A stretch of 64,000 nucleotides of DNA. It comes from Prochlorococcus marinus str. MIT 1013 (GTDB lineage: Bacteria > Cyanobacteriota > Cyanobacteriia > PCC-6307 > Cyanobiaceae). How positions within the stretch are numbered: position 1 is the stretch's first letter; every line of letters begins with the position of its first letter. The notes beneath the pieces were generated by a model, which worked only from the letters and a program-made list of their open reading frames with translations, was not told the DNA's origin and ran no database searches. The DNA is taken from NCBI RefSeq assembly GCF_027359395.1, contig NZ_CP114778.1, positions 248,001-312,000 on the forward strand. Direction: 5' to 3'. The position numbers and the translations under genes were made by a program. Shown here in pieces: positions 35,837 to 46,798 of this stretch.

Positions 35837-36436
35837 TTATTTAGAAGATAAATTTAATGAAATGATTTCTAAAGCCTGTTTCATTTTATCAATATTTGAT
35901 TTGTACATACTTATATCTTTTTCAACTCTAGAATATTGGTATCCAAGCAATTCAGAAATATTACTAAGTTCTTCATTGAAATCTTTATCTTTAATATCCT
36001 TTAAATACTGCAATTCACTTGCTAGTTTGTATATTCCAATAGCATTGATACGACTGTAATAGCTGCTTTCTTTATTTTCGTTATTAAGTTGAGCTAAAAA
36101 ATTATTTAAATCGTTTTTTGTATATGAACTTGCCTTATTCAAAAATTCTTCGGATGAGCTATTTATTTCATCAGGATTAAAACCATTACAATTGCAAATT
36201 GCATTAAATAGCTTAGTTATGTGTTCAGTAGGTTTATAACCATTAGTAAACTTACTGAATATTTCTTTTAACCCTGTGGCGAATATCGAATTTTTTATAA
36301 AGTTTTTTTGATGACTCAACAAATGTAATTCTACAAGCAGTTCATCCACTAGTTTTCTATAAATTGGAGGAATCACATAAGGGAATTCCTTGTGAAAATC
36401 AGATTTGCTGTCTGAAATTGTTGCTCTAACGCTCAA
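35837..36436 (-). CDS. thf1: Thylakoid formation protein Thf1 / Psb29
   Basis: A 199-residue protein matching Thf1/Psb29: [20 protein letters not shown] at the N-terminus, [16 protein letters not shown], and GYKPTEH followed by a C-terminal coiled coil. It aids photosystem II biogenesis and FtsH-dependent repair. I chose a TTG at 36436; an ATG at 36496 is possible but would add 20 residues not found in the family and would abut the clpP start with no promoter space. clpP and then ftsH follow in the neighbourhood, consistent with a proteolysis and photosystem-repair theme. Confidence 0.85.
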   Translation of the reverse strand: MSVRATISDSKSDFHKEFPYVIPPIYRKLVDELLVELHLLSHQKNFIKNSIFATGLKEIFSKFTNGYKPTEHITKLFNAICNCNGFNPDEINSSSEEFLNKASSYTKNDLNNFLAQLNNENKESSYYSRINAIGIYKLASELQYLKDIKDKDFNEELSNISELLGYQYSRVEKDISMYKSNIDKMKQALEIISLNLSSK

Positions 36437-36494
36437 TGCCAAACCTAGATAATTCTTAAGAGACCCTAGCTTACCCCGTGACTTAGCTAGGATC

Positions 36495-37112
36495 ATGAAA
36501 ACCGACCATCACCATCATTTAATGATTCCAATAGTTATTGAAGAATCTGGAAGAGGAGAAAGAGCCTTTGATATTTATTCAAGGCTTTTAAGAGAGAGAA
36601 TAGTTTTTTTGGGTGAACCAGTTACGAGTGATTCAGCAAACCGTATTGTTGCTCAACTTCTTTTTCTAGAGGCTGATGATCCAGATAAGGATATTTTTCT
36701 CTATATAAATTCACCAGGTGGGTCAGTTTATGACGGCCTTGGTATCTTTGACACTATGCAGCATGTAAAGCCGGATATTCATACCGTTTGCGTTGGCCTT
36801 GCAGCAAGTATGGGCGCTTTTTTACTTTGTGCTGGGGCAAAAGGTAAGAGGAGCAGCTTACTTCATTCAAGAATAATGATTCACCAACCCTTAGGAGGTG
36901 CAAGAGGTCAAGCAAGTGATATAAGAATTCAAGCAGATGAAATACTTTTTATTAAGGACAAATTAAATAAAGAATTATCTGATAGAACTGGTCAACCTAT
37001 TGAAAGGATAAAAGAAGATACTGATAGAGATTTTTATATGTCCCCCTCTGAAGCCGTCGAGTATGGAATTATTGATAATGTATTTAATAAAAGACCAATA
37101 AATTCAGTTTGA
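36495..37112 (+). CDS. clpP: ATP-dependent Clp protease proteolytic subunit
   Basis: A 205-residue serine protease subunit. The triad is visible: S105 in [11 protein letters not shown]130 in [10 protein letters not shown], and an Asp in [21 protein letters not shown] is the oligomer/active-site loop. The start at ATG 36495 gives an N-terminus [10 protein letters not shown]; an in-frame ATG at 36522 starts exactly at [12 protein letters not shown] where most homologues begin, so that start is equally possible. It converges with ftsH, their stops being 10 bases apart. Confidence 0.94.
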   Translation: MKTDHHHHLMIPIVIEESGRGERAFDIYSRLLRERIVFLGEPVTSDSANRIVAQLLFLEADDPDKDIFLYINSPGGSVYDGLGIFDTMQHVKPDIHTVCVGLAASMGAFLLCAGAKGKRSSLLHSRIMIHQPLGGARGQASDIRIQADEILFIKDKLNKELSDRTGQPIERIKEDTDRDFYMSPSEAVEYGIIDNVFNKRPINSV

Positions 37113-37121
37113 TAGAAATCC

Positions 37122-39050
37122 TTATTTTGGATCTTGAAGTACTGGTATAAATCTTTCCTTTTTAGGAATAACTGTGAATTCAGATAATATTTTGCAAAAT
37201 TCTTCACCATCCATAGTCTCTTTTTCGATAAGTATTTCAACCAGCTTATCCATAGCAGATCTGTTTTTGGCTACTAGTTCAAGTGTTTCTTCGTAGCACT
37301 TTTTAACTATTTTTCTAACCTGCTCATCAATTTGTTTCGAAATTTCATCTGAAATATCAGATGTATTCATTAGGCTTCTTCCAACAAAAACTTCTTGACT
37401 ATCGCCTTCTAAAGAAACTGGACCAAGGCTACTCATTCCAAAACGTGTGACCATTTGTCTAGCCATTGATGCCACTTGCTGTACATCACCTCCAGCTCCA
37501 GTGGTTACTTCTTCTCGTCCAAAAATAATATCTTCAGCTGCTCTTCCTCCTAATGCTCCCATTATTCTTGCTTTCAATTGTGCTCTACTAATTAAACTTT
37601 GGTCATCATCTGGTGAAAACCAAGTCAAGCCTTTTGCTTGGCCTCTCGGTATAACAGTAACCTTTTGGACTGGATCATGATCCTTTACTAAAGAACCTAT
37701 GAGGGCATGACCAACTTCATGATAAGCAATTAGTCTTTTACTTCTCCCATCAACGAGAGGTTGACCTTCCATTCCTGCAATGATGCGATCGACTGCATCA
37801 TCAATTTCAGAAAGGCCTATTTGATCTTTTCTTCTTCTCGCGGTAAGAATGGCTGCTTCATTTAGCAAATTAGCTAGATCTGCTCCAGTAAAACCAGGAG
37901 TTCTTCTTGCAATACTTTCTAAAGTCAGATCCTTTTCTAATTTTTTATTTCTAGAGTGAACTTTAAGTATTGATAGTCGGCCTGAAATGTCAGGTGCATC
38001 GACAGTTACCTGTCTGTCGAATCTTCCTGGTCTCATTAATGCGGAGTCAAGAACATCTGGCCTATTTGTTGCCGCAATAATAATAATTCCACTATTGCCC
38101 TCGAATCCATCCATCTCGGTTAGAAGTTGATTGAGTGTTTGCTCCCTCTCATCATTACCGCCTCCAATTCCAGCACCCCTCTGTCTACCGACTGCATCAA
38201 TTTCATCAATAAATATGAGGCAAGGACTATTTTCTTTAGCTCTTTTGAACAAATCTCTTACTCGACTTGCACCTACACCTACAAACATTTCTACAAATTC
38301 AGATCCAGAAAGTGAAAAGAAAGGTACACCTGCTTCTCCAGCAATTGCTTTTGCTAAAAGAGTTTTTCCTGTTCCTGGAGGCCCTACTAGCAAAACACCT
38401 CTAGGTATTTGGGCCCCAACAGATGTAAATCTTTCGGGTTGTTTTAAGAAAGTAACCACTTCTTCTAGATCTTGTTTTGCTTCATTTACTCCAGCCACAT
38501 CATCGAATTTGACACCTGTTTCTGCTTCCATAGCAAATCGAGCCTTTGTTTTACCAAATTGCATAGCCTGACCTGGTCCACCTGGCATAGAATTTGATCT
38601 TCTTGAAAGTAAAATCAAACCTCCAATTAAAATGATAGGGAATAATAGATTTCCAAGTATTCCAATTCCAGCTGGAGCTGTTTTAGGTGGATGAATGTCA
38701 AAGCTGATACCTTCTTCTTTTAATGAATTAACTAATTCAGGGGCTAATCCTGGAAGATCAACTTTTAGTCTTTGAACTCTATTATCAATTTCGGGATCAA
38801 CTGATTCGACGATTGCATTTCTTCCCCCATCAAATATGTCAACAGAAGTCACTCTTCCTGCTTTTATATAATCGAGAAATCTTCCGTAGCTAATTTTGGC
38901 AACTGGTGCACTTCTTGATGTCGCAGAAGAGTTGGCTTGAGTAGCTGGAGTATTGGTTGCTGACCCAATGATTTGCCAACTAATTAAAACTACTATTGTT
39001 ATTGGGAGAACCCAAAGAGCTATAACTTTCCATTTTTTATCCATAATCAT
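37122..39050 (-). CDS. ftsH: ATP-dependent zinc metalloprotease FtsH
   Basis: A 642-residue membrane protease. One N-terminal helix (residues 9-27) and a second near residues 125-145 flank a lumenal/periplasmic domain. The AAA module has Walker [13 protein letters not shown], Walker [19 protein letters not shown] and the SRH region [16 protein letters not shown]. The zinc site is HEVGHALIG. In cyanobacteria FtsH degrades damaged D1 of photosystem II. ATG at 39044 (MDKKWK) is an alternative start. Confidence 0.96.
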   Translation of the reverse strand: MIMDKKWKVIALWVLPITIVVLISWQIIGSATNTPATQANSSATSRSAPVAKISYGRFLDYIKAGRVTSVDIFDGGRNAIVESVDPEIDNRVQRLKVDLPGLAPELVNSLKEEGISFDIHPPKTAPAGIGILGNLLFPIILIGGLILLSRRSNSMPGGPGQAMQFGKTKARFAMEAETGVKFDDVAGVNEAKQDLEEVVTFLKQPERFTSVGAQIPRGVLLVGPPGTGKTLLAKAIAGEAGVPFFSLSGSEFVEMFVGVGASRVRDLFKRAKENSPCLIFIDEIDAVGRQRGAGIGGGNDEREQTLNQLLTEMDGFEGNSGIIIIAATNRPDVLDSALMRPGRFDRQVTVDAPDISGRLSILKVHSRNKKLEKDLTLESIARRTPGFTGADLANLLNEAAILTARRRKDQIGLSEIDDAVDRIIAGMEGQPLVDGRSKRLIAYHEVGHALIGSLVKDHDPVQKVTVIPRGQAKGLTWFSPDDDQSLISRAQLKARIMGALGGRAAEDIIFGREEVTTGAGGDVQQVASMARQMVTRFGMSSLGPVSLEGDSQEVFVGRSLMNTSDISDEISKQIDEQVRKIVKKCYEETLELVAKNRSAMDKLVEILIEKETMDGEEFCKILSEFTVIPKKERFIPVLQDPK

Positions 39051-39184
39051 TAAAACTTTTGAGTAATTCTAATAGGGTAATGCCCCTTTCTGTTGAATAA
39101 TTTCAACTGTTGCTCAGAAATACTAAAGAAAAATATATTTTTAGATTTAAATCTATTTATAACATTGATATTAAAAAATAAAAA

Positions 39185-40414
39185 TTACAAACTTCTTAGT
39201 GCAGTAATTGGATCAAGTTTTGCAGCTCTTTTTGCAGGTAAAACGCCAAAGGTTAAACCTATTGTACTAGAAATTATGACTGTTATTAATACAGTACCTA
39301 TACCAATAGTTGCTGGTAGAGGTGTTAATAATGCTACTACTTTTACAGTCGTGATTCCTAATCCGGTACCAGCTAATCCACCCATGCTAGAAAGAATTAA
39401 TGATTCAATTAGAAATTGGGTTGAAATATCTAGTCTTCTTGCACCTAAAGCTTTTCTAAGTCCTATTTCTTCTGTCCTTTCACTTACAGATACCAACATA
39501 ATATTCATAATACCTATACCGCCAACTAGTAATGATATTCCACCGATTGCAGCTAGCATTAGTGTTAACCCTCCCGTAATGGTTGATACTATTTGCAATG
39601 CATCTTTTTGAGATCGTACAGCGAAGTCATCATCTCTGATTATTTTATGCCTTTGTCTCAATAAATTTGTTATCTGAAACTTTGCCGCTTTTGTTGATTT
39701 TTCATTTATTGCTTCAACACTTATGAAGCTTAGACTTACTCCATAGGTTGGATCTTTACCAGTTATTCTGCTGACCATTGTGGATAGAGGAATGTATGCG
39801 TTTTCGTCTTGATTATTTCCAAATACAGCACCTTTAGGCTTCATCACTCCCACAATTTCAAAAGATTGATCTTTTATTCTTATCTTCTCTCCCAAACCTT
39901 CTCTTCCGTTAAAGAGTTTCTCTTCGAGATCGGGTCCAATAACTACTACATTCTTAGCCCCTTTCGTATCTTGATCATTGATAAAACGTCCTTTGGCAAT
40001 TTCAAAGCTTCTTACAATTAGGAAATCACTTGTAACACCAGAAATAGAACTACTCGTACTTTTAGAACCAGTTTGAATGACTTCACTTGATGAGATTTGT
40101 GGAGCTACTCTTTTTACAGTAGGAACTTGTTCTTCTATCGCTTTTGCATCTTTAAGAACAAGGTTCTTTGGAAATGCAACTCCTCTTCTTCTTGTGTCAT
40201 TATTCCCAGGAACAACAAATAAAACATTTGCACCTAGATTACTCAATTGGTTTTCAGCAAGATTTTGTGCTCCTCTACCTACACCTACAAGTGTTATGAC
40301 AGAAGCATTCCCAATAACTATTCCTAGCATTGTTAATAAGCTTCGAAATTTATTTGATTTAAGATTCTTTATTGCCATTCCCGAGGTTTCAGCAAGCGGG
40401 AGTTTTCTTTTCAT
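39185..40414 (-). CDS. MacB/FtsX-type ABC transporter permease
   Basis: A 409-residue permease. An N-terminal helix (FRSLLTMLGIVIGNASVITLV) is followed by a MacB_PCD periplasmic domain of about 230 residues. The FtsX domain with three helices has GGIGIMNIMLVSVSERTEEIGLRKALGA, the family's most conserved segment. Such permeases pair with a separate ATPase and often an adaptor; neither is adjacent here. It starts 6 bases after the pyk stop, so the two could be co-transcribed. Confidence 0.88.
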   Translation of the reverse strand: MKRKLPLAETSGMAIKNLKSNKFRSLLTMLGIVIGNASVITLVGVGRGAQNLAENQLSNLGANVLFVVPGNNDTRRRGVAFPKNLVLKDAKAIEEQVPTVKRVAPQISSSEVIQTGSKSTSSSISGVTSDFLIVRSFEIAKGRFINDQDTKGAKNVVVIGPDLEEKLFNGREGLGEKIRIKDQSFEIVGVMKPKGAVFGNNQDENAYIPLSTMVSRITGKDPTYGVSLSFISVEAINEKSTKAAKFQITNLLRQRHKIIRDDDFAVRSQKDALQIVSTITGGLTLMLAAIGGISLLVGGIGIMNIMLVSVSERTEEIGLRKALGARRLDISTQFLIESLILSSMGGLAGTGLGITTVKVVALLTPLPATIGIGTVLITVIISSTIGLTFGVLPAKRAAKLDPITALRSL

Positions 40415-40420
40415 ATGTTT

Positions 40421-41878
40421 TTAGATAAATAGAGATTCATTTTCATCTTCTGAACTAACTATGCCAACTTTTACTAAGTCTGTTGAGCCACTTACGCCTG
40501 ATAAGGTTCCTGCTGTTTCAACTACCAGATCACCTTGCTTGAGAATGTTCATTTTTTTTGCCATAGCCATAGCATCATCAAATGTCTTTGACGTGCTCGT
40601 TTGATTTTCTATCAGAAGAGGTGTAACTCCCCATACAAGCTGAAGTGTGCTTGCAACACTCTTTTCATTCGTTACTGCTAATACCGGAGTAGCAGGTCTA
40701 AATTTACTTACATTTTTCGCTGTAGCACCACTCTTTGTTAAAGGAATTATCGCTGCTGCGTTTATCTGTCTAGCAATACTACTTACTGCTGCGCTAATTG
40801 CATTTGGAATTGTACTTGGAAGATGACTTTCTAATGCTTTCTGTGGATAATCTCTTTCGATTCTTTTCGCAATAGTAGCCATAGTTGCCACTGCTTCAAT
40901 TGGATAATCGCCTACGGCGGTTTCATTTGAAAGCATTACAGCATCAGTACCATCAAGTATTGCATTCGCTACATCACTTACCTCGGCTCTTGTAGGCCTT
41001 GGGCTTGAGGCCATTGAATCAAGCATTTGTGTGGCTGTAATAATCGGTATGCCAAGGCTGTTGGCTTTTTTTATTAGTTGTTTTTGTAGTAATGGAACTT
41101 CCTCTGCTGGCATCTCTACACCAAGATCACCCCTAGCCACCATGACTCCATCACAAAGTTTTAAAACAGCGTCAATTTGATCAATTGCTTCAAACTTTTC
41201 TATTTTGGCAACTACTGGAGTATCAAACCCATGATTTCTAATTAGATCTTTTATTTCTGTTAGATCTGATGGGTTTCTTACAAAACTAAGTGCTACCCAA
41301 TCAACACCTTGTTTTAAGCCAAATGATAAATCTTCCTTATCTTTTTCTGTTAAGGCCCTTATGGATAATTGAACATCAGGAAAATTAACACCTTTATTGT
41401 TAGAAAGAACTCCACCTACAGTTATTGAACAGATTAATTTTTGTTCTTTTAGATCAACTTCTTCAACTCTCATTTCTACCCTTCCGTCGTCCAACAGAAT
41501 CCGATTTCCAACAGTTACCTCTTCAGCAAGTTTGTCATAAGTGACATTTGCCTGATCCTTATTACAGTCAATATTTTTTGATGTAAGAATAAATTTATCT
41601 CCATTTTTAACATTGACAGGACCGTTTTTAAATCTACCAAGTCTTATTTTAGGTCCCTGAAGATCTTGAAGTATTCCTATGTGAATACCTAAATTATCTG
41701 AAACTTGTCTAATTGTTTTTATTCTTTGAGCATGTTCATCATGGTCTCCATGACTAAAATTTAGACGAAAGGTAGTTGCACCAGCTTCTACTAACTTAGT
41801 TATTTGACTCGCACTCTCAGTGGCGGGTCCTATTGTCGCAACGATTTTGGTTCTTCTAGCCAGGTCGAGTATTGTCAT
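40421..41878 (-). CDS. pyk: Pyruvate kinase
   Basis: The last step of glycolysis, PEP plus ADP to pyruvate plus ATP. RRTKIVATIGPAT at the N-terminus, FRLNFSHGDHDEH, the active-site VAKIEKFEAIDQID and MVARGDLGVEMP are all present. ITATQMLDSM follows. Length 485 residues, with a normal C-terminal domain. Its product feeds pyruvate dehydrogenase, whose beta subunit is at 28 kb in this window. Confidence 0.96.
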   Translation of the reverse strand: MTILDLARRTKIVATIGPATESASQITKLVEAGATTFRLNFSHGDHDEHAQRIKTIRQVSDNLGIHIGILQDLQGPKIRLGRFKNGPVNVKNGDKFILTSKNIDCNKDQANVTYDKLAEEVTVGNRILLDDGRVEMRVEEVDLKEQKLICSITVGGVLSNNKGVNFPDVQLSIRALTEKDKEDLSFGLKQGVDWVALSFVRNPSDLTEIKDLIRNHGFDTPVVAKIEKFEAIDQIDAVLKLCDGVMVARGDLGVEMPAEEVPLLQKQLIKKANSLGIPIITATQMLDSMASSPRPTRAEVSDVANAILDGTDAVMLSNETAVGDYPIEAVATMATIAKRIERDYPQKALESHLPSTIPNAISAAVSSIARQINAAAIIPLTKSGATAKNVSKFRPATPVLAVTNEKSVASTLQLVWGVTPLLIENQTSTSKTFDDAMAMAKKMNILKQGDLVVETAGTLSGVSGSTDLVKVGIVSSEDENESLFI

Positions 41879-41956
41879 TTATTTGGCTTGTGATTACAAA
41901 AAACTAACATCTGATTGTGTTTTATTTGTCAACTTTGCTTTTTTTAGAAAATAAAC

Positions 41957-42286
41957 ATGGAATTAAATGATTATCAAAGAGAATCTCGTAAGACAGCACT
42001 TTATCCTGATGTTGGACGCAATGCTATTTATCCAACATTAGGTCTTGTAGGTGAAGCAGGGGAGGTGGCTGACAAAGTAAAGAAAATTCTTAGAGATAAA
42101 AGGGGTCTATTTGATAAAGAAAGTAAGGATGCAATTAAATTTGAACTAGGCGATGTTCTTTGGTACATATCACAACTTTCCAGTGAACTGGGATATGAAT
42201 TGGAAGAGGTCGCTCATGCAAACTTACAAAAGCTCAACAGCCGAAAATCTCGAGGAAAAATTCAAGGCAGTGGCGATAATCGCTGA
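41957..42286 (+). CDS. MazG-type nucleotide pyrophosphohydrolase
   Basis: A 109-residue single-domain all-alpha NTP pyrophosphohydrolase. The metal-binding EVADKVKKIL and KFELGDVLWYISQLSSELG helices carry the family's Glu and Asp residues (GEAGEVADK, then ELGD). Likely role is hydrolysis of non-canonical or excess nucleotides; the exact substrate is unknown. It is on the plus strand between pyk and the convergent yggT-type gene. Confidence 0.85.
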   Translation: MELNDYQRESRKTALYPDVGRNAIYPTLGLVGEAGEVADKVKKILRDKRGLFDKESKDAIKFELGDVLWYISQLSSELGYELEEVAHANLQKLNSRKSRGKIQGSGDNR

Positions 42287-42293
42287 GCTTCAA

Positions 42294-42602
42294 TTAGCCA
42301 TACATTTGAAATCCTCCCATAGCTAATGCAGCCGCATTTCCAAGAATTCCTTGAACAACTCTTATTACTACAAAAGCTAAAATAGGAGATAAGTCTAAGC
42401 CTCCTAATGGAGGAATAATCCCTCTAAAAAAATTTAAGTAAGGGTCAGTGATGGCACATAAATTTACAAGAATTGGATTACTCATATCAAGATTTGGGAA
42501 CCAGGTCAGCAGGACCCTAATGATCAATATTGTTGAATAAATTCCAAGGGTTTTTAAAAGTACAAGAAGAATTGTTGGAATAATTTCGTAACCCATTAGC
42601 AT
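42294..42602 (-). CDS. YggT family membrane protein
   Basis: A 102-residue protein with two hydrophobic regions. Key family features are the LIIRVLLTWFPNLD segment and DPYLNFFRGIIPPLGGLDLSPILAF, the diagnostic PPLGGLDLSP motif. YggT (also Ycf19/CCB3-like in plastids) proteins affect membrane organisation, cell division or cytochrome b6 maturation in different organisms. It lies 19 bases downstream of scpB. Confidence 0.85.
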   Translation of the reverse strand: MLMGYEIIPTILLVLLKTLGIYSTILIIRVLLTWFPNLDMSNPILVNLCAITDPYLNFFRGIIPPLGGLDLSPILAFVVIRVVQGILGNAAALAMGGFQMYG

Positions 42603-42621
42603 TTAATTTTTTGGTATTATA

Positions 42622-43128
42622 TTACGCCGCTTTTTTGTCTTCTGCTTGATCTGGTTCAGGTAATACAGAAAATGTTTGATGAAATTTTTCTGAGAGAGTT
42701 AACCAGTAAGAGCGACCATCCTTTTGCCGCCTTCTTTCAACGAAGTTTTTATCTACAAGCTCTTTAATGTGATCGTATGCGCCAGAACCTCTGAGATCAA
42801 CCAATTCTGATTGGAGTATTTTTTTCTTAAGTGCAACAGTTGCCAATGTTCTTAGTGTGGCAATTGATAAATCTGCTGGTAGGAGATCCTGAACCAATTC
42901 ACCTAGTCCTTGCCTTAACTCTAAGCTGTAATAATTTTTGTTTTCGTTTATTTCTAAAGAAGTGTCACGCTGAGCATATCCAGCCTTAAGTTCCCAGAGT
43001 GCTTTTTCTATTTCAGCAATATCTTTTTCAAGTAATTCAGCCATCTCTTTTGATGATGTTGGTCTTCCTTTGAGATAAAGGATTGCCTCAATCTTCGCTG
43101 GTAATGAAATTTGTATGATCTCACTCAT
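42622..43128 (-). CDS. scpB: Segregation and condensation protein B
   Basis: A 168-residue winged-helix protein, the partner of ScpA and SMC in chromosome condensation. The N-terminus has KIEAILYLKGRPTSSKEMAELL, and the second winged helix contains ILQSELVDLRGSGAYDHIKELVDKNFVERRR. Two winged-helix domains fit the family. scpA and smc are not in the window. Confidence 0.9.
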   Translation of the reverse strand: MSEIIQISLPAKIEAILYLKGRPTSSKEMAELLEKDIAEIEKALWELKAGYAQRDTSLEINENKNYYSLELRQGLGELVQDLLPADLSIATLRTLATVALKKKILQSELVDLRGSGAYDHIKELVDKNFVERRRQKDGRSYWLTLSEKFHQTFSVLPEPDQAEDKKAA

Positions 43129-43185
43129 AACTTTGAAATTAAAAATTCTTTTTCTTGATACCCAAAATTACCGCGTCTAATTAAA

Positions 43186-44721
43186 CTATGCACCTAAAAA
43201 CAATTTATATGCTGGATTATCGGTCTCTTTCCAATTTTTATAACCTATTTTTTGGACAAATTCATTCCAATCTGGAATATCAGAATCGTTTACTAGCACA
43301 CCTATTACAATTCTGCCAGTATCAGCGCCATGGTTTCGATAATGAAAAATGCTTATTGTCCACTCTGGTCTCATAGAGTTAACAAATCTCATTAAGGCTC
43401 CAGGCCTTTCAGGAAATTCAAATCTATATAGTAATTCTCTGTATTCTCCTTTAGATATTTTTTTTATTGATCTTGGGAGCCTGCCACCAACCATATGTCT
43501 GAGATGAACTTTTGATAATTCATCATTACTTAAATCATGACAATCAAAGCCCTTTCTCTTTATTTCTCCGATTAATAATTCTCTATCAGTAATATTTGAT
43601 ACCTCTACACCCATAAATATTTGAGCTGTTTTACCTTCTGACATTCTGTAACTAAATTCAGTTAAACTTCGTGATCCAAGTGTTTCACATAAAAGTTTTA
43701 AACTACCTGCTTTTTCTGGGATTCCTACTGCAATCATTGCTTCTTTTTCTTCTCCTAATTCAGCTCTTTCTGCTACAAATCTTAGGCGTTCAAAATTCAT
43801 ATTTGCACCACAAGCAATTGCTACTAGGTTGTTATTTTTTAAATGATTATTAACTACATGTTTCTTTAGACCAGCAATGGATAATGCACCTGCTGGTTCA
43901 AGAATTGATCGTGTATCTTCGAAAACATCTTTTATTGCGGCACAGATTTCGTCAGTATTTACCGTAATCATTTCATCAACATTTTTTTTACAAATCGAAA
44001 ACGTCTTTTCTCCTACCTTTCTTACCGCGACACCGTCTGCAAAAAGGCCAACACTCTCAAGCTCAACTGGCTTGTTGGCCTTTATTGAATCTGTCATTGC
44101 GCAGGCATCTTCAGGTTCAACACCAATAATCTTTGTATCTGGCCATATTGCTTTTACGTATGCACTTACTCCAGCAATAAGTCCTCCTCCCCCTACAGCG
44201 ATATAAATAGCGTCAGGTGGAGTATGACTCTGTCTAAGTATTTCTAGACCTATTGTTCCTTGTCCCGCTATGACTTCAGGATCATCAAATGGATGGATAA
44301 AAGTTAGATTGTCTGTTTTAGATATTTCTAGTGCTTTTTCGTAACATTCATCATATGTTTCACCGAAAAGAATAACTTCTGCTTTATGTGATTCAACTGC
44401 CTTTACTTTCATTAAGGGAGTTGTCAGAGGCATTACAATCACTGCTCTGCATTTAAGAAAGGATGCACTTAAAGCAACTCCCTGTGCATGGTTACCAGCG
44501 CTTGATGCAATTACTCCTTTATTAAGCTCTTCTTTGGTTAGCTGAGACATGCGATTAAATGCACCTCTTAACTTGAATGAAAAGACAGGTTGAAGGTCTT
44601 CTCTCTTAAGCCAGATGTCATTTTTGAATCTTTTGCTTAAGTTTTTTGCCCTTTCTAGTGGGGTTTCTTCAGCAACGTCATAAACACGAGCTCTTAGTAT
44701 TTTTTGTAAATAGTCCTCCAT
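43186..44721 (-). CDS. ilvA: Threonine ammonia-lyase (threonine deaminase), biosynthetic
   Basis: Converts threonine to 2-oxobutanoate, the first committed step of isoleucine synthesis. The PLP lysine is in FSFKLRGAFN, the substrate loop is SAGNHAQGVA, and the phosphate-binding loop is VGGGGLIAGV. The C-terminal ~185 residues form two ACT-like regulatory domains (starting near ERAELGEEKEAMIAVG), consistent with feedback inhibition by isoleucine. Length 511 residues is normal. Confidence 0.95.
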   Translation of the reverse strand: MEDYLQKILRARVYDVAEETPLERAKNLSKRFKNDIWLKREDLQPVFSFKLRGAFNRMSQLTKEELNKGVIASSAGNHAQGVALSASFLKCRAVIVMPLTTPLMKVKAVESHKAEVILFGETYDECYEKALEISKTDNLTFIHPFDDPEVIAGQGTIGLEILRQSHTPPDAIYIAVGGGGLIAGVSAYVKAIWPDTKIIGVEPEDACAMTDSIKANKPVELESVGLFADGVAVRKVGEKTFSICKKNVDEMITVNTDEICAAIKDVFEDTRSILEPAGALSIAGLKKHVVNNHLKNNNLVAIACGANMNFERLRFVAERAELGEEKEAMIAVGIPEKAGSLKLLCETLGSRSLTEFSYRMSEGKTAQIFMGVEVSNITDRELLIGEIKRKGFDCHDLSNDELSKVHLRHMVGGRLPRSIKKISKGEYRELLYRFEFPERPGALMRFVNSMRPEWTISIFHYRNHGADTGRIVIGVLVNDSDIPDWNEFVQKIGYKNWKETDNPAYKLFLGA

Positions 44722-44819
44722 ATCTAGTTTTTCAGCGATTTTGGGTTTATGTATTCTCTACATTCCATTTGTTCTTGTGCAAGTTTTATCAAAATGTAGG
44801 GTAGACCTCGTAGATTGGA

Positions 44820-44832
44820 GAGATTAAATCTC
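44820..44832 (+). other. Short dyad in the dxs leader
   Basis: GAGATT-A-AATCTC, a perfect 6-bp dyad, lies 8 bases before the dxs ATG. GGAG of the possible ribosome-binding site (44817-44820) touches its left arm and is 20 bases from the ATG. A hairpin here would either hide that site or bring it closer to the start. Too short to assign a function. Confidence 0.3.
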
Positions 44833-44840
44833 AGAGTTAC

Positions 44841-46727
44841 ATGCGTCTGAGCCAGTTAAGTCATCCGAATGAGCTTCATGGCTTACCCATTAGTGAATTG
44901 GAAGATGTCGCTTGCCAAATTAGAGAAAGGCATCTTCAAGTAGTTTCTACTAGTGGTGGGCACTTAGGTCCAGGTCTTGGTGTTGTTGAGTTAACAATTG
45001 CTCTCTATCAGACTTTAGATTTAGATGTCGATAAAGTTATTTGGGATGTTGGACATCAAGCATATCCACATAAGTTACTAACGGGTAGATATGACCGATT
45101 TGATTCACTTAGACAGCAGAATGGCGTAGCTGGTTACCTAAAAAGAACAGAAAGTAAATTTGATCATTTTGGAGCTGGTCATGCGAGCACATCAATTTCA
45201 GCTGCACTTGGTATGGCTATTGCTAGGGACAGAAAAGGAGAAGATTATAAATGTGTTGCAGTAATTGGAGATGGTGCTCTGACAGGTGGAATGGCTTTAG
45301 AGGCTATTAATCATGCAGGACATCTTCCTAAAACTCCTCTTTTGGTTGTTTTAAATGATAATGATATGTCGATTTCTCCTCCTGTAGGAGCATTGTCGAC
45401 TTATTTAAATCGAATGCGTCATAGCCCACCTGTTCAATTTATATCGGACAGTGTTCAAGAAAGTGTCAAAAATCTTCCTTTCATGGGAGATGCTATCCAA
45501 GAGGAATTTAAATCTCTTACTGGCAGCGTTAGACGTTTAGCAGTTCCTAGTGTTGGTGCTGTTTTTGAGGAATTGGGTTTTACTTATATGGGACCTGTAG
45601 ATGGGCATGATATTTCTGGATTGACTAAGACATTTAATGCTGCACATAAAGTTGGTGGACCTGTCATGGTCCATGTCGCTACTACAAAGGGGAAAGGTTA
45701 TCCATATGCTGAGGCTGACCAGGTTGGTTACCATGCTCAGTCTTCCTTTGATTTAACAACAGGAAAATCTATTCCTTCTAAAACACCTAAACCTCCAAGT
45801 TTTAGTAAGGTTTTTGGTCAAACTTTAGTAAAGCTTTGCGAGCAAGATAGCAAGATTGTTGGTATTACTGCTGCAATGGCTGAAGGTACTGCTTTAAATC
45901 TTTTACAGAAAGCTATCCCTGAACAATATGTAGATGTTGGTATAGCTGAACAACATGCTGTAACTCTTGCTGGTGGAATGGCTTGCGAAGGTATTAAACC
46001 AGTTGTGGCTATTTACAGTACTTTCTTACAACGAGCATATGATCAGTTGATTCATGATATTGGAATACAGAATTTACCTGTAACTTTTGTATTAGATAGA
46101 GCTGGAATTGTTGGGGCTGATGGCCCAACCCATCAAGGACAATATGACATTAGTTATTTAAGATGTGTTCCTAATTTTACTGTTATGGCTCCTAAAGATG
46201 AGTCTGAATTGCAACAAATGCTGGTCACATGTATTAATCACAATGGTCCCTCTGCACTAAGAATACCTAGAGGCTCTGGAGAAGGAGCAGCTTTAATGGA
46301 AGAAGGATGGGAGTCTCTTGAAATTGGTAAGGCAGAGATAATAGAAGAGGGAGATAATTTATTAATAATTGGCTATGGATCTATGGTTTCCCCGGCGATT
46401 AAAACAGCTGCAATACTTAAAGAATCTGGAGTTAATTGCACTGTTATAAACGCTCGCTTTATAAGACCATTAGATGAGGAAACTATTCATAACGCTGCAA
46501 AAAGGATTGGTAAAGTAGTAACAATGGAAGAAGGAACATTATTGGGCGGTTTTGGGTCAGCAGTTGTTGAATCTTTTAATGATAATGATATTTTTGTTCC
46601 TACATTAAGAATAGGAATACCAGATAAACTAGTAGATCATGCAACTCCCCAGCAAAGCAAAGAATCACTTGGCTTGACTCCAGAAATGATGGTTGATCAA
46701 ATTAAAAATAAATTTAATTTTAATTAA
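44841..46727 (+). CDS. dxs: 1-deoxy-D-xylulose-5-phosphate synthase
   Basis: First enzyme of the non-mevalonate isoprenoid pathway, condensing pyruvate and glyceraldehyde 3-phosphate on thiamine diphosphate. [33 protein letters not shown] (ThDP site) and [15 protein letters not shown] are all conserved. Length 628 residues. It feeds carotenoid, phytol and quinone synthesis; ispE of the same pathway is at 26.6 kb. A strong terminator follows the stop. Confidence 0.97.
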   Translation: MRLSQLSHPNELHGLPISELEDVACQIRERHLQVVSTSGGHLGPGLGVVELTIALYQTLDLDVDKVIWDVGHQAYPHKLLTGRYDRFDSLRQQNGVAGYLKRTESKFDHFGAGHASTSISAALGMAIARDRKGEDYKCVAVIGDGALTGGMALEAINHAGHLPKTPLLVVLNDNDMSISPPVGALSTYLNRMRHSPPVQFISDSVQESVKNLPFMGDAIQEEFKSLTGSVRRLAVPSVGAVFEELGFTYMGPVDGHDISGLTKTFNAAHKVGGPVMVHVATTKGKGYPYAEADQVGYHAQSSFDLTTGKSIPSKTPKPPSFSKVFGQTLVKLCEQDSKIVGITAAMAEGTALNLLQKAIPEQYVDVGIAEQHAVTLAGGMACEGIKPVVAIYSTFLQRAYDQLIHDIGIQNLPVTFVLDRAGIVGADGPTHQGQYDISYLRCVPNFTVMAPKDESELQQMLVTCINHNGPSALRIPRGSGEGAALMEEGWESLEIGKAEIIEEGDNLLIIGYGSMVSPAIKTAAILKESGVNCTVINARFIRPLDEETIHNAAKRIGKVVTMEEGTLLGGFGSAVVESFNDNDIFVPTLRIGIPDKLVDHATPQQSKESLGLTPEMMVDQIKNKFNFN

Positions 46728-46738
46728 TTATCAAACAA

Positions 46739-46773
46739 AAAAAAAGGATTATTTTAATAATAATCCTTTTTTT
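46739..46773. terminator. Bidirectional intrinsic terminator between dxs and psaK
   Basis: GGATTATT (46746-46753) pairs with AATAATCC (46759-46766) around a 5-base loop. An A-run before it and a 7-base T-run after it extend pairing to about 15 bp. It lies between the convergent dxs and psaK stops and can terminate both, since each strand ends in a U-run. Confidence 0.85.
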
Positions 46774-46798
46774 ATTCTATTGAATTTATAAACTTAAT

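Noticed and set aside
38127-38571. Plus-strand ORFs of 62 and 146 codons inside ftsH
   Set aside because: Antisense shadows of a clear ftsH frame; no protein-like motifs.
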